Source: Lumnitzera littorea
Lineage: Eukaryota > Streptophyta > Magnoliopsida > Myrtales > Combretaceae
Assembly: GCA_024138015.1 (NCBI GenBank)
Contig: JAMXBB010000011.1
Coordinates: 82,891,934 to 82,955,933 of the forward strand
DNA length: 64,000 nucleotides
Reading direction: 5' to 3'
A program made the position numbers and the translations under genes. Under the pieces are notes generated by a model. It did not search any database. It saw nothing but the letters and a program-made list of their open reading frames with translations, and was not told where the DNA came from. Of the stretch, positions 22,273 to 36,500 are shown one piece after another; position 1 is the stretch's first letter, and the number at the start of each line of letters is the position of its first letter.

Positions 22273-24600
22273 TGTAATACCCCTAAAACTAAGACATAAC
22301 AACCCACCACATGTCTATACCTCAGTATAAACACATTAAAGCTAAGAATTATTAAAATTCTACAATTTCTAACATGTGCCTATTCTAACATCAAACAAAT
22401 AGGATACTTATGCTCTTAATAGAACATAGGTATAAAATTCAAAATTAGTTATAACCTAACAACCTATCGAATACTACAATAGTTCTTTACAACTTTTAGT
22501 TGTTTTAACATAGAACTTGATTATAACCTCTAATTTATAGTTGATAACACCTAGTCTTCTCTTATACTTGAAAAAGGTGTTCTTAAGTGTAAGCCAAAGC
22601 TTAGCATGTAATCATTAGAAACACATGCAAATGCTACACAAAAGTGGTTGTGCATGCATTTATAAATAAAAAAAAAAAAAAAACTAATGAACAATCAATT
22701 GGTTTTTCTCTTTTAATTTCATGTCATAATGCAATACGGTTGCATCCCAAGACTTAGGGTCTCTCATGACACTATATCAAACCATATGCATATAATATGT
22801 TAGTACTCCTTACATCTTAGAGTCTTAGAATAATAAGTCGCATTGTCCTAAAGTAAATACTAAGTGGTATGCTAGTCTAGATATAATCACCTACACATCG
22901 TTCCATTATGCCCATGACGGCTTGATTATAGTTTATCTCGACCACTAATATGTTATATGACATTATATTTGATTAGCAAACCACTGCATAAGTAGTACCT
23001 AAACTACCATGTCATTTTAGTATACAACTCCATTTAAGATACCACTACATATTGTTTAACGGGTGCTATGCCAGAGTCATTGGTACTCTAGGTCTTTTGA
23101 CCCTAGACAAGCATAAGTAACACATTATTTAGAAGTTGAATAGTTAATAAGTGGATTGATCCTATCCTAACACTCATAAGGAGCAAACACACTAATTACA
23201 TACTTGACATGCACTCTGCAGCAATTGACTCAAAATCTCTAACCTTAATTCATGATATAAATATTCATGTATAAGTGTCTAACATTAAATGCAAATTGAT
23301 CTATGCTATTAGTTATTATTCTTAATAGTAATTACATTAATAAGTTGCATTAGCTCATAATTTATTGCCAGCACTAACTAAATCCCTTAAATAGCCTTTA
23401 TCAATTTAGCTACAAGTTTTCAAGAGGATCTTAATCTTAGAGTGATTTAATTCTTATGTAAACTATTGAAGATATCTATAAATTTTAAGTGTAACTAAAT
23501 GTTAACACCATCTACTTGGTAAAATACTTACTTATCGGACGTTGTAAAGAAAAAAACTATTAAGGACTTTTCACGAGTTGACGCCTAGATAACAATTCAG
23601 TAGGCATCTGTAGAGTTGTGCATTAGGTTGAACTAGCCTTAAATAGCCGGTTTACGGGCCGGTGATAAGTTGAACTAGGTTTGACCCTTAAGGTTGTGAG
23701 CCAGGGTCCCTTGAATCATGTAATCAGTTTTTCTTTTTCATTTTTTTTATTCCACATTTCCATAAATTATCGTAAATAATTTCTTGCCCACTTGCATATT
23801 TGTGTGTCTTTTTTTTTCTTTTTTAATTGGAAGTTCAAGCGGGCTAAGTTGCTGGTTTAGGGGACTACCAAGTTAACGGTTTCCCATGACTAAATCGCTT
23901 GAGTCCTTAGAGCTAGGCAGTTTGTAAGCCAATTCAAGCTTATTCTCATTTGAGTTAGATCAATTTGAAGGTCTTTCGAACTCGTTAACAGTTCGAAATC
24001 GACTTTTACATGGGTTTAGGCATCTAAACACTAGTTTGTATTTAAAAACTTTTGAGTTTTCTACCTACTATCCCAATACTACATGTTTCATTATCTAGAT
24101 GGTAGCTGCAATTCTATAGATTCATCATTCAAAAAACTTATATAGGCATATGCATAAGCAATAATATTTAACTTTTCGTGCCCCCATTAACCCAAAATCA
24201 TACTATATTCTTTTACAAATTCTTTAGGTAATCAAAACAACACCATAAATAGACTGGCTTGAATTCTTGAAGCCGTATCCCGTAATGCACCACAGCCCTG
24301 TACTAGTGATTATAGACCCATATCTTGTATTTAGCACAATCCAACACCAATATATATGTCGCATGAACGCTAATGGGAGGATATTGGTACTTACCAAAAA
24401 TCCCAATATATCTCCTCACACACCTTACTTTTTCTTCTTTACATCAAGAAACCTTGTAAATTTGCCTTGATCAAATGGTTTAGGGAAAGATAACGGAAAA
24501 TGTTCCATGAGGGGGATGCGACTATCTATGAAGGCAGAAATAAATAAGGAAGGGAAGAAAAACTAATGTACTAAGTTTCAGAGTTTAGACATAGAGTAAA
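22273..24600 (-). repeat. Long LTR-like block D (minus strand), right end uncertain
   Basis: It starts TGTAATACCCCTAAAAC, whose inverse (TTTTAGGGGTATTACA) resembles the 3' ends of solo LTRs A and B. It is homologous by eye to the block at 60843-62960: both contain GGTAAGCC or TGTAAGCC, then ATGTAAT and AACACATG segments, and further on an ACAT...GAGTCT segment. No coding region was seen. The right limit is a guess. Confidence 0.4.
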
Positions 24601-27600
24601 AATCATAGAAATGTCCCAAATATTAAAATTAAATAAATAAGAGTAATTATATAATATAAAAGAAAATTAAAATACAGGTTTAGAGTATTTCAAAAGATAT
24701 AAACTATTCTTTGCTTTAAAAAATTAAAGTAATAGTGACACTTGAGGCATGCCCGCATAGTTATAAACAGAGTCTTTCATATTCTAGCACTACTACATAC
24801 AATTAAAAGACATGTCATGTCATTCTAGCAAAAAGAAAAAAAAAACAAAAAGAAAAGGACATCTCAAGTCCTTACTGAAACATCATGAAATAATCAATCT
24901 CTTTTCTCCTTTCCTTTTACTTCCTTTTATGTAATATTTTGGTTAATGGGTAGGGAAATTTTTTCACAAAAAGATGGCCACATCATGCTAATTTATAGAT
25001 ATTTATTCTATGATGCATGTAACCACGATTTCACATATGGCCGAACTAAAAAATATGGCGACAACAATATTCCTATAGTGAAAAGGTATTGAACAGCTAA
25101 GTAACTGCTATTTTTCTTTGATTTGTCTTGGAACCAGTAACACAACTCAAATTATTAAACTACCCTTCAAAACCAAGTTCCAAACCCCGCCCCTTAAATC
25201 ATCAACTATCATAACCTAACTGCCAAAACTACACAACCCAAGTTCACCTCCAACCATCAAGATCTAACACCATCCACCGATATCACAGCATCAGCTGATT
25301 GGACAAATTAGTGAAACCATTAGAGTAAGGTAAGCATGAAGGTTGCTCGTATTGGTGTCGCATGTGTGGATCCAAGCTAATTGCCGACCGAATATGCATA
25401 TGTTGTAGTTATATTTTTGCCCATAAAGCATAACTCTGCTTTTATCTTTTAACAATATTGTCATATACAAAATCCATAAATGCCACTTTACCTTTTGGGA
25501 GGCCTACGCCTCGTACCCTGTAGAGGTAAGGAATTATGGCATATTGGAATATTTATACATGCAACCCACAAACCTCACCTAACATCTTCATCTCATTTTC
25601 ACAATTATCTATGGAGATGTCATACCCGCGTTTCTTATTACTATAAATTAGGTTACCTTATCTTGATGGGCTGCAAAACTCCGATTAAGCAGCATATATC
25701 CAAATTTTATTACCGAATATCAAAAAGGTTAGTGGAATATACTCTATAGTATCACAACTAGCTATTAGTATGAATTTATCTTTATATTCAAATTCCATTT
25801 CTTTCAGCAAATCGCCTTTAATTTTGGCGATGTGGTAGATGTAGATGAGATTGATGTGCTCATTCCAATAATTAGTGTAGACTACATACGTGCGGAAATA
25901 ACATTAATATCTGTGAGGGGGTAGACATAGCATTTGTCTTTGTATATAGGGCTGGTCGGTTGTCAACTAGCAAGAACCGCCAGATTATGACAAACCCTTT
26001 TTGACAAATGGTTATAGTGCTTTGCCTTTTGGACTGGGTTTTCATGAATGCCATTAGTCGTATATTACAAACAGAAACTCAAGCCATGTGCTACTTTTTG
26101 CCGTCATAGCCCCACATGTGTATACTTAATACAACACCTCTTAAATAAAATAAAAAATTCATTTAATATTACGCGTTACCTTTTATATATATAAATATAT
26201 ATATAATATATATTAGATATATATATATATATATATATAATAATGGAATGGGTATATTTTGGAGCGATTATCAACTGTAATTTACAAACTATCTATATAA
26301 TTGTCAAAATTATTACAATTTAGTAGTATTATCATTTGATTTTTTATTGGAATAGATTTCTCTATAATAGGCTAAAAAAAGGGAAAAAGTTTAATGACAT
26401 GGAGTTAGGAGCAGTTAATCGTTTCCCATTGATTTCCGGCGACTGCCTATCCGGACCTTTTCTTGACACTAAAAGATAAAGAAACCAGTGCAATGGTTTA
26501 TGACTTCTTTCGACAAGTTGCTGATATGTGTCTGTAGGTGTTTGTGTGCTTGCTGACCCTTTTCTTTCTTTCTTTCCCCAACCCCACCACCCCCCCTCTT
26601 CCTCACAATAGCTTAGCGAATATTACGTTCGATTCCTCACATTTTACTACCGGTTTAAACAAACTGGGCGGTTTACGGTGATTATTGCATGCGTAGGATT
26701 TCTTTTACCTGATAACTAAAAAATGGAAAAAATTACACGAAGGAAGACGAAAACCTAATCGTGTGTATATCATCTCAGATATGCATCATTTTTAGTATTG
26801 TTTATCTCCTATTTGCATTAGTTAGAACTTCCATCCTCTATTTATGCTTGAACCTGTATGTATATCATCTCCTATAGAATCTTCCCACCTTTAAAATATA
26901 TTTGCATTCTTCGAATAAAACCAATAGAGTAGCTAGGGATTGGAATAAGCCAACAAATAACATTGAACAGATTGAGTTATTGTCAATTAATACGTGATTT
27001 AATTTTAAATGTTACTTTTGATTCGAATACATCTTAAGATTTTTCTCCTTATAATTATGGCAACCATCATTTTTAATGATACAATATCAAGCCATAATAA
27101 TGGTTAGAGACGGCGAGCTTGGCTCAAACTTGATTTTTTAGATAAAAAATTTTCTATATATATACTTCTTTTAATGAGAAAAATATTAATATCTAATTTA
27201 ATTCAAACTCAATTAATACTTAAATTTAATTAAGCTCAATTAGGCATGCAGATTGGTCAAGTTAAATACGATGAGAACTCAGTTCAATAAAACTAATTGA
27301 ATAGCTTGAGAGATTGAATTCACTCAACTTGGAATATATTAAAGACGAACAACCCACTAAATGCTGAGTAAATGCTACAAATTTCCCATAAAGTAATTCA
27401 AAAGGTGGCCCATGAAATATTTTTCATGGAACCAAAATAAACAATGTACAATATCGGGAATAATTTCAATATAGAGCATCAACTAAATGAAAAGTGATTT
27501 TTATCATAAAAAATTTTCACACCCTTTATGCGCAGCAAATAAACTGTTGAAGATAATAACGCCTTAATGAATGAGCTTTTTATTTTATCAATGATCATTA

Positions 27601-28755
27601 TAAAGTGGGGTTAGAAGTCCCGTGGTCGGTGGATTTTCAGCTAGAGTGGACACAGTTGTATGTCTATCAATGTTCGTTGCCGCGAGGATATCCGTTTCGG
27701 ATACAGATGAAATGAAACGGACAAAAAAAGAAAAAAGAAAAAAGAAAAAAAAAATAGAATTAAAAAATTAAAGTTTATTGTATATGCAGGGATATATCTA
27801 ATATTTTTTTGTGGTATTTGGATTCACTCTATTTCTAAGATATCATCTGGTTGCTTGATGTAGTTTTATGGTATTCAACTGGACGAAACTTTTTATCCTC
27901 TTATTAGTTTGCATAATTAATTATAATATTTGATAGTAATGGATAAAAGTTTAAAAATTTGTATAATATATTTAATGGTACAAAAATCTATTTCATATAT
28001 GATAGAATAAATATATCTTTAAAATTCAAAAAATAACTCCACAACAAATTCTTAAATTACAATATTAAACTTTATGACAATTTATATTTATGAATAATTA
28101 AACTATATAATCTTTTTAATTTTTTTTAATGACAAAAATCTGTATCCAATACTACCATATCAAACATGGTACATTAAATTTACACTATCCTATAATCCTT
28201 ATATCCTAATGTCTAATTTTTCTTATTTTATCTAACTCTGATAATCAAATGCTACCTAAGATTATATATAGGATAAATAGAAATAATTATCCTAGGGAAG
28301 AGACATATGTATGACAATGCAAATGAAATATTTGGCAGTATGAATCAATAAGAACTGTAGAAATAGTCAAAGTAAATGTTGATCTAAATGAGTTATAATA
28401 ACGACATAAAGATGTTTTTTTTTTTTCACTGCTTTAATAATGTCTATCTCATCCTTATACTAATAAAAGTTTTGATTATCAGTTAAAAAAATAAGAAGTA
28501 GAAAGAAATTATGAATAATGATAGTAAATTTATGAACATAAGAGCATAATTACAAATTTTCAGTAAGATTAAGAAAAGATGTAGTTTAAGGAAATATTTA
28601 AGGATCATTATGAACATTTGAAGAGATTTTCAAAATTTAAGTATTTTTTAGGATATTGACCCTTATCAAGAAAAATAGGGTGATATACAAGTACATCAAT
28701 TGGTTAAGATAAATGAAAGGTTTACAATGTGAAAAATGCTAGAGTCTGAGTAAAA

Positions 28756-28786
<31 letters not shown>

Positions 28787-29162
28787 TTTAAGTGGTTTTA
28801 TGAACTTAGATGACATAAAAAGCCTACGTTGATTTCATCATCAAAGAGGGAAATCAAAATTGAATGAATGAATTGCTAAACCATAAGAGGCTTTTGAAAA
28901 ATTTTAAGAGAAAACAATGGAATCTACTTAGTTTAACAAAAATTATGAGTTTAAGAGAAATAATTACCATGTAGTAAAATTAAAGTAGTTTCACAACAAT
29001 AGAATAAATTGACAAACTTATTAGAATTTACAAGATATAGAGATTAGTTATGAACATTTGAGATAATATGAAACGTGACAGATTTTTATGGAGTAATAGA
29101 ACAATGTGAAGTTACAAGTGATTTTATACAAAATAAAATGTAGAAGAAGTAGATTTACAAAT
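24601..29162. other. Anonymous AT-rich DNA with microsatellites
   Basis: No recognisable gene. It includes a (TA)n tract near 26183-26241 and a (CT)n-T run at 28757-28790. Scattered short open phases such as 25480-25749 have no recognisable motif. Confidence 0.4.
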
Positions 29163-29602
29163 TGTTGATAGGGGTCTTTTAGATATGGGCTCCTTTAGAA
29201 TACGGCCTATCTATCCGTAGGAGGCCTCTAACCGCTATAAGATTCCAGATAAGGCTAAAAGACTAAGTCATGCAACAACCTCCTACATATGCAGAACATG
29301 TCAAACATCATGATCCTATTCTCAAATACATGTGGATGTGACTTTGCCCACTAACTCTTCTCTAATTGCTGGCATCACTCCTCTATAAATATAAGATTAT
29401 TGTCCAATGGTAAACTATTTAATACTTTAGTACTTAAGCTTACTTATTGCCCTCATGCACACATATTCTCCAAATACTTAACTGACTTAAGTATTATAGT
29501 GATTGCGCTGAACAACCTTTCGACGCCCTCTCATTATACTCTCTTTTGCAAGCTTTCCTACTTGCGTAAAGTCCAATCTATACTAGTAAATTGTCTGTAA
29601 GA
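29163..29602 (+). repeat. 5' LTR of Tat B
   Basis: It runs from TGTTGATAGGGG to about CTGTAAGA. It has a CTATAAATA TATA box (near 29384) and lacks about 60 bases present in the 3' LTR between CGGCC-like and GGAGGCCTCTAAC words. Mismatches to the 3' LTR are frequent. Confidence 0.8.
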
Positions 29603-31010
29603 AGTTAATCTAAGTTCCTACCTAAACAAACCGAAAACACTAAATACACTCTCTAAACACCACCTTGACCACCATGTCTCGTATTAACGACCCTTAGAAT
29701 TACCAGCTAGTAAATGACAAACCTGTTGAAAACTAGCCCCTCCCAAGGGAAATACTGGAGGAGTGCTTGGTTGAGGAGTTTGCCACCTTAAACAAGCTGC
29801 TCAGTGCTTACCTTAAGGAAACAGAGAGGCACAGCGCACAAACCTGCCCTCGCCAAAGCTTCTGATACCCGTATTAAGCAGAACAACCACCAGCAGTAGC
29901 ATTAAAATAGTAAGGATCACCAACCCAATTCTTTAGTGTAGCAACAACCAACAACATTTGTGACCACCAATGACCGAGCTCTGGTTAGCAATGAGCAAGT
30001 AGCTGACTCTCGTAGAATTTTAGCACACTTTGCAGTGCACTAAGCTTATTTGATAGACAATGTCAATCATGAGGAGGCTCTTCAAGCAGTAGAGGAGCAA
30101 AGTAGCTAGCGGCGTTGGGCTGGTTGCTAGCAATAGAACCCCCTTTACTAAGGGTATTTAGGACGAAGTGTTACCCCCTAATAGTAAGCTTTTGACTTTA
30201 GACCAATACGACGACATTAGTGATCCTGAAGATCACCTCTTCCACTTCCATACCCTCATGAATCTCCGTAGTCATGAGGATGTCATAATGTGTAAGGCTT
30301 TCTCAAGCACTCTGTAGAAAGCAGCTCGGACGTGGTTTAACCTTTTGCTTGAGAACTCCATTAACTCCTTTGATGAGCTAGCGTAGAAGTTTAGCCTTCA
30401 CTTAAATGTTAGTAAGCCTTTGTTCAAGGACACATCATTCTTGTTCTTGATTAGGTAAAGCGAAGGTAAGTCTTTGCAAGACTACATGGCCTAGTTCAAC
30501 AATACCGTGGTCAAAATCCCTCAGTTAGATAAGGGAGTAATAGTCCATACCGTATAGCTCGACATTTGACCTTTGAGAGACTTCTTCTGATCACTTGCAA
30601 AGAGTAAATTGAAGACCCTAGATGATTTCTAGATTAAGGCCCAAAAATATATTAACCAGGAGGACAATATTTGCGCCAAGTGCAATGCTAACCGAAAGAG
30701 GTTAAGTGAAAAGGACAAGGAAAGATTGTCTGTAAAAGATCGCCTCGGTAGAAAGGCATCGAGTAGGGTAAATGGTCAAGGCTTGAGCAGTATGAAGTGC
30801 TAGGTCGAGTGGAACCCCTCCCTCCTCCTATAGACAAGTAGTACACCCTTCTAAATGGACCCATTACCCAGGTTTATTCTAAGGAGAAGCATAGGAACTT
30901 GCTGTAGCAACCCCCTAAGATGAAGGGGAATTTTAGTAGCTAAAACTCTAATAAGTACTGTTAGTTCCACGACGACTACAATCACACTATTGGTGAAAGC
31001 TTCCAGCTAA
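29603..31010 (+). pseudogene. Tat B gag
   Basis: A possible start ATG at 29673 (MSRIND) is followed by early stops. The capsid-like core is readable at about 30190-30660: YDDISDPEDHLFHFHTLMNL, then KAARTWFNLL, NSFDELA, and KSLQDYMAQFN-like text with a stop in it. This order is typical of Tat-lineage gag. A nucleocapsid-like finger at about 30955-31010 reads K-Y-C-stop-F-H-D-D-Y-N-H-T-I-G-E-S, with the last Cys replaced by Ser. Many TAG codons stand where Gln or Trp would be expected, as C-to-T or G-to-A change would produce. Confidence 0.7.
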
Positions 31011-31800
31011 AAAACACGATTAAGTATGCTATTTAATGGGGCTTCTTCGAGGAATACGTAGCTTAGTAGAGGAACGAGGATCATTTCGATGATAACTAGG
31101 ATAGGGCACCTCAAAAGTAGAGGACTGAGGTACTCGAGCAAAGTAAAATGATGATTACCATAATGATTGACCCCCAACATTGTTAACAGCATCATAGTTA
31201 AGGAGCTATACCTTAGGAGCTAGCCGAGCACTAATAGTTCAGCTAATGCCCCATTCGAGGTGTTAGCAATTAGAGAGAAGAGACAAAAGTTAGACACTTT
31301 GATCTCCTTCTTAAATGAAGATTTGGAGGGGGTAGACACCCTCCACCAAAATGCCCTGGTCATAGGGGTAAGGATTGCAAATATTGAGGTCCTTAAGATT
31401 ATGGTGGACACTGATAGCTAGACTAACATCCTCTTGCTATATATATATGAAAGGATGAGGACTAAGATGCTTGTTAAGATGAAGTCATACCACCATAATC
31501 TCATTGGCTTTAATGGGAGCACTGTTTGAGCTAATGGGATTATCAGCCTTGACATGGAACTTAGAGATGATAACAGTATTGCACAGTAACCGGTGGAGTT
31601 CATCGTGATCGACTGCTCATCCCCTTCTAATACTCTCTTAAGATAACTAAGTTTGAATACATTTGGGGTCATTATGTCATCACTTCACTTGAAGGCTAAA
31701 TTCCTGATCCCAACCAAGGTGGGATATGTAGATATGACCAAAAGCTCTCTCAAGAGCTCTATGTCAGGGCTAATAGAGTTTTTACTCTAGGGACTGGCCC
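31011..31800 (+). pseudogene. Tat B aspartic protease
   Basis: The active-site region reads MVDTDS (Asp codon 31407-31409), where a glycine is expected in the third position of the D-T-G-S motif; it is Asp here. It is followed by TNILLLYIYERM, a LIGFNGSTV loop and VEFIVIDCSSPSNTLL, matching the order of Tat proteases. The region after it (LHLKAKFLIPTKVGYVD) is also typical. A TAG lies immediately after the active-site serine, so the copy is dead. Confidence 0.7.
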
Positions 31801-33295
31801 ATAAGAGAAGATGGTTGAGAGAGGCGAGCCGGGTGAAAAAACGGAAGAAGTGCAGATTAACCCTTCTCCCAACCAGAACACTAAGGTTGGGATTAAGACA
31901 CTTTTCAAGGTGAAGGATAAGATAATTACCCCCCTGCGGGCTAACTCAGATAGGTTTACCTAGCTAGCATTGGATATGCTCGGGATCTCCCCTAACTTAG
32001 CGACCTATAGCCTTAACATAAACCCTACATTGCAGCTTGTCAAGTAGAAGAAGAGACACTTTGCACCAAAAAGACAGGTTGTGATCAAGGAAAAAGTGCA
32101 GAAGCTGCTAAAAGTTGGCCTTGTATAGGAGGAAAAGTACCTACTTGGCTAGTAAATGTAGTGCTAGTCAAGAAGAAGTTCGGGAAGTGGCACATGTGTG
32201 TCGATTATATATGCTTCTACTAAGCCTACTTGAGAGATTGCTTCCCTCTGCTCAAGATTGACTAGCTGGTTGACTCCACTCTGTGATATACCCTACTGAG
32301 TTTTGTAGACGCCTTTTCAGGTTACAACCAGATAAAGATGTACCAAAAGGATGAAGTCCATACCTCCTTTGTCACTGACTTCGACACATACAGTTATACA
32401 GTCATGTCCTTCAACCTAGAAAATGCTAGGGCAATATGAAGGTGTACGTTGACAACATGATTGTTAAGAGCAAGTAGCCCGATGATCATGTCAAGGACCT
32501 CTAGGAAGCCTTAGACTAGATGAGAAGACACGACATGAAGTTAAACCCTTAGAAATGTATGTTTAGGGTTGGCTTTGACAAATTTCTTGGCTTCCTCGTC
32601 ACCCAGAGAGGTATTAAGGCCAACCTTGAGAAGATACATGCCATCAAGGACATGAAGCCCCTTACCTCAATCTAAGACGTACAAAAGCACACTAGTATGG
32701 TGGCCATGTTAAGTAAGTTTGTCTTCAAGAGTGTAGATAGATGCACTGAGTTCTTGAAAATCCTTCAGAATCCTAAGGGTTTTGAATAGGCTCTTGAGTA
32801 CACGACAATCTTCAAGTAGCTACAAGACTTCCTCGTATACCCTTCGATTCTCTTGAAGCCCATTCTAAGGGAAGACCTATATCTATACTTGGTTGTAAGC
32901 AATCAGAAACTCTCATCTGTATTGGTCAGAGTAAAAGGAAGAGAGCATAGGCTTATATATCATGTTAACCATATACTCTAAGGGCCTAAGGTCAGGTACA
33001 CTCGAGTAAACACTCGAGCAAAGAAGTTTGCTCCAATCGTCATCATCTTGGTATGTCAACTAAGGCCTTATTTCTAGCATTGCAGATCATTGTGCTTATT
33101 GACCAATTCCTACATACAATGCTGTAAAAGTCAAATGCATCTAGATGGATAGTGAAGTATACGATGGAGCTAAGCAGGTATAGAATTCAATATCAGTTAT
33201 AAACGGCCTATAAGGCATAAGTACTAGCTGACTTCATGGTTGAATATATAGGAGAGAAGGAAGTATCGCTAGGTAACAACAAATCGGCGTAAACT
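31801..33295 (+). pseudogene. Tat B reverse transcriptase and first RNase H
   Basis: RT starts near 32045 with KKRHFAPKRQ-type sequence and VIKEKVQKLLKVG. Later come YNQIKMY-like text and CVDY-like words in shifted frames. The polymerase box reads Y-V-D-N at 32445-32456, so the second Asp is lost, and it is followed by MIVKSK. About 50-60 bases between the LENARA words and this box appear deleted. KFLGFLVTQRGIKANLEKIHAIKDM (near 32580-32660) confirms RT thumb sequence. RNase H text follows to about 33240, heavily frameshifted. Confidence 0.7.
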
Positions 33296-33552
33296 CTCTA
33301 TGTTGATGGATCATCAACCTTGGGGGGTAGAGGTACGGGTCTCATTCTGATCAGACTGCATAAGATCATAGTATGCTACACTCTCAAATTCGAGTTTAAG
33401 ACCAGTAACAAGGAATTTGAATACAAGGCCTTGATAATCGATCTCAAATTGACCAAGGAGATTGACACTGAGCATCTACAAGTGTTCTTGGACTCTATGT
33501 TAGTTGTTTAGCAAGTCTAAGGTGAGTATGAGGCTAGGGACAATACTATAGT
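33296..33552 (+). pseudogene. Tat B archaeal-type RNase H (left part), split by solo LTR B
   Basis: TLYVDGSSTLGGRGTGLILI gives the first catalytic Asp. FEFKTSNKEFEYKALI carries the conserved Glu region, and VFLDSMLVV would hold the third acidic residue. The second RNase H of Tat elements lies exactly here, after the gypsy RNase H and before integrase. The reading GEYEARDNT is cut at 33552 by the solo LTR and resumes at 36974 as IVRYLEKVKSL. Confidence 0.75.
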
Positions 33553-36500
33553 TGTAAACCCCGCAAATTTAGCTATTTAAGAGTATAAGTGAACCCTAAT
33601 ACTAGAAGTGACTTGAAGAGTCATTAAAACCAAGCAAGATAAAAATTTAACAAATCATAAATCTAAATATATTATAAGTAGTAAAAACCTTAGAAATTGA
33701 TTAAAACTCTATATCGCATACTAAAACCCTAAAAACTGACTTACACACCATTAACCAAAATTGAACTCGAATTTGATTGAAACCCTAAAATTATAAATAT
33801 AAACCTATAAAACAATTAAATATTACTCAATAATGATAAAATTATAGTCGATTGCAATTTTCGCCTAGAACGCCTATTCGTACAAAATTATAGCAAAATC
33901 GCTATAATAACTTGTAAAAATTATAATTGTAACGGGTACCAATTAAATTGATAAAAATTCACAAAAATTTGAAAATTAATTTACGAGGAGAATCGTTATA
34001 ATTTATATGATTCGAAAAATTACATATATTTGTTAATAATTTTCATTTTCCTTCTCTTCCATTTTCAATTTATCTTTTTTCTTTCTTCCCTTTTTCATTT
34101 CAAGTCCATGTCTTGCACAAACCAACACCAAAAATCAGCAAAATGAAATCTAAATAAGCAGCCTATATGATGAATTACCATTGCCATGTGTTGAGTTATA
34201 ATTTAATTGTCCCATCTTCATTAATTCACAAGATTAGGATAAGATTTAGTTTATTTTTTATTTTATTTTAATTGCTGCACATATAAAAAGAGAAGAACAA
34301 ATCTTGGAAGAAAACTTGGAAAGCAAATCGAGAGAAGAAAAAAAAATTATGGACGTAAAACAACGTGAGAAAAGAGAAGGAAGAAAAAGAAAGAAGAAAG
34401 GAAGAAGAAAAGAAGAAGAAAAAGAAGAAGAAAAATTAAAATAAATAAGTAAGTAAATTATTTTCTAGTTTAGATGTATATTATATAGTATATACAGGTA
34501 TAAATATAGTATTTATATAGTATATTTTTAATAAAACACTACTATTACATGTATATATGTGCACAAATACATAAATTAAATTATATATGCATGTATTAGG
34601 CTATGTATGTATACATGTATGTACATAAGTATATTATATGGAAAGAGTATGTATTATGTATTTTTTTAAGAATACATATAATTAGTATTATGTATTTCAT
34701 TAAATAAACTATAGTATATATATACATATTAGTACCGTAAGTTACATATATATATGTATCCATGTATAATTATTTTGTGTATATATACATATGTAATCAT
34801 ATAGTATCAATATAGTAGTATGTTTATATAAATAATAATATATGACATATATATATGTAAAATATATAGTATCCATAGTTTATAATAAACACTACTATGT
34901 AAATATGTATATACCGAGTATATCATATAAGAATAAGTATTTGTAGATTATTTGTATATTTAGGTATTTGGAAATTATATAAGTTTATTTATATATATAA
35001 ATACAAATACATGAATATATATATATGTACATAAGAATATAACCTATATTATGTATATGTAGTATACCGAAAATATATATAGATATATATATGTATGTAT
35101 AAATTGTGAAGTACATAAATAATATGAAAATAAGAAATAATAAAAATAATAAAGGTCATACTAATAATATAATCATAATAAAGCTAAAAAATCTCAAAAA
35201 TAGGAAAAATATGTTTATAATAATAAAAATATCAATTATATGGTTTAAGTAAATATTAAATCATAAATATATTTAGAAAAAGCTAAAATTAGTATTTTAT
35301 AATTTTTAAACTAAAATAATAAATTTTGTGATATTTTTATGTCACGATTCAAATTGCAAGTCGCAACGTCCAAAACAGACCTCGTTACGAGAAAATACAC
35401 TCGAAAACGATTAAAATAGACTATAAGTTCATAACGATTCGAGCTAAAACGAAAAAGTTACAAAATACATAAAGGAAGTCTTATAACTTATAAATACAAG
35501 AAAATAGTTATTATTAATCTGATCAAGTATGGTAACCCTATATACATTATACTTAAGTTATATTAAAGGAAACTAGATAAACTACAATAGACTTTTACTT
35601 AACTAAGGAATTTGACTTTTCAGAATACTTATAAGTGTTACTATATTTTAGGTGTTCAATATCAAGTTCTAGAAACCCCAAAGTTTAGAGAACGAGCAAT
35701 AATCAAGGTAAGGGAGTTCTAATAACCTGCTACTTACTTGTGCGTATTACTTGTATGATGTTTTGCTGCTTGCTGCTTGCTGTTGCTTGTATGTTGAATG
35801 ACTATTTTGCTTATATGCCATCATCTGTGTGATCATTTTTTTTTAAATTGATAAATATAAATATTTGACCCAAATAACCGGTTCTATTCGTCGCATGTCT
35901 ATGACCCAATAAATGTATAGATGGAGAGTATTAGCTTTGTAAAATGTTGAAAAGGGTATTTTTGGAAAAAGTTTTCATAATTTTAAACGTATTTTGTACG
36001 ATTTTGATAAGGGCTACAGTGCTAGAAATGTTATTTTATCGTTAAGGCAAAGTTAGCATGAGTTCTCCATTGGATAGCGAGAGGACCCGCTTTATTGTGC
36101 CTGTAAGACTTTGGTTAATTTTGGTTTCCGAGATGGACTTGCAAATTTAGTTAATTTTAGCTTGCGAGATGGACTTGCAAGTTTTGCTCGAGGAGCCTTG
36201 GAAGGTGGATAGTCCTAGTTTGGAATCCCCCTATTTGAATTGAAATTTTCTTTCTCGGCTAGGGTAATAGTCGAGTGCAGCCTAGGGGGTAAGACTCCTA
36301 GGTAGCCTTATGAGGGTAAGCTGAGGTGTCCTGTGTGGGTAAGTACAAGGGATAATCGAAGTGTAGACGATGTAATTCTACACCTTCCATAGTTCCGAAC
36401 TCCTATGGATGTGTTGCTTGCATTCATCGCACTTGCATTCATCTTGTATGTAGATAGCTTACTTGCATGTGTGATAATAATGTGTGATAACTTACTTGAA

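Noticed and set aside
25480..25749. 89-residue open phase as a host gene
   Set aside because: No domain, no paralogous support and no exon structure visible; length is within chance in this composition.
26390..26700. Possible promoter or 5' UTR of a host gene (less AT-rich patch)
   Set aside because: No downstream open reading frame or splice-compatible coding text was seen.
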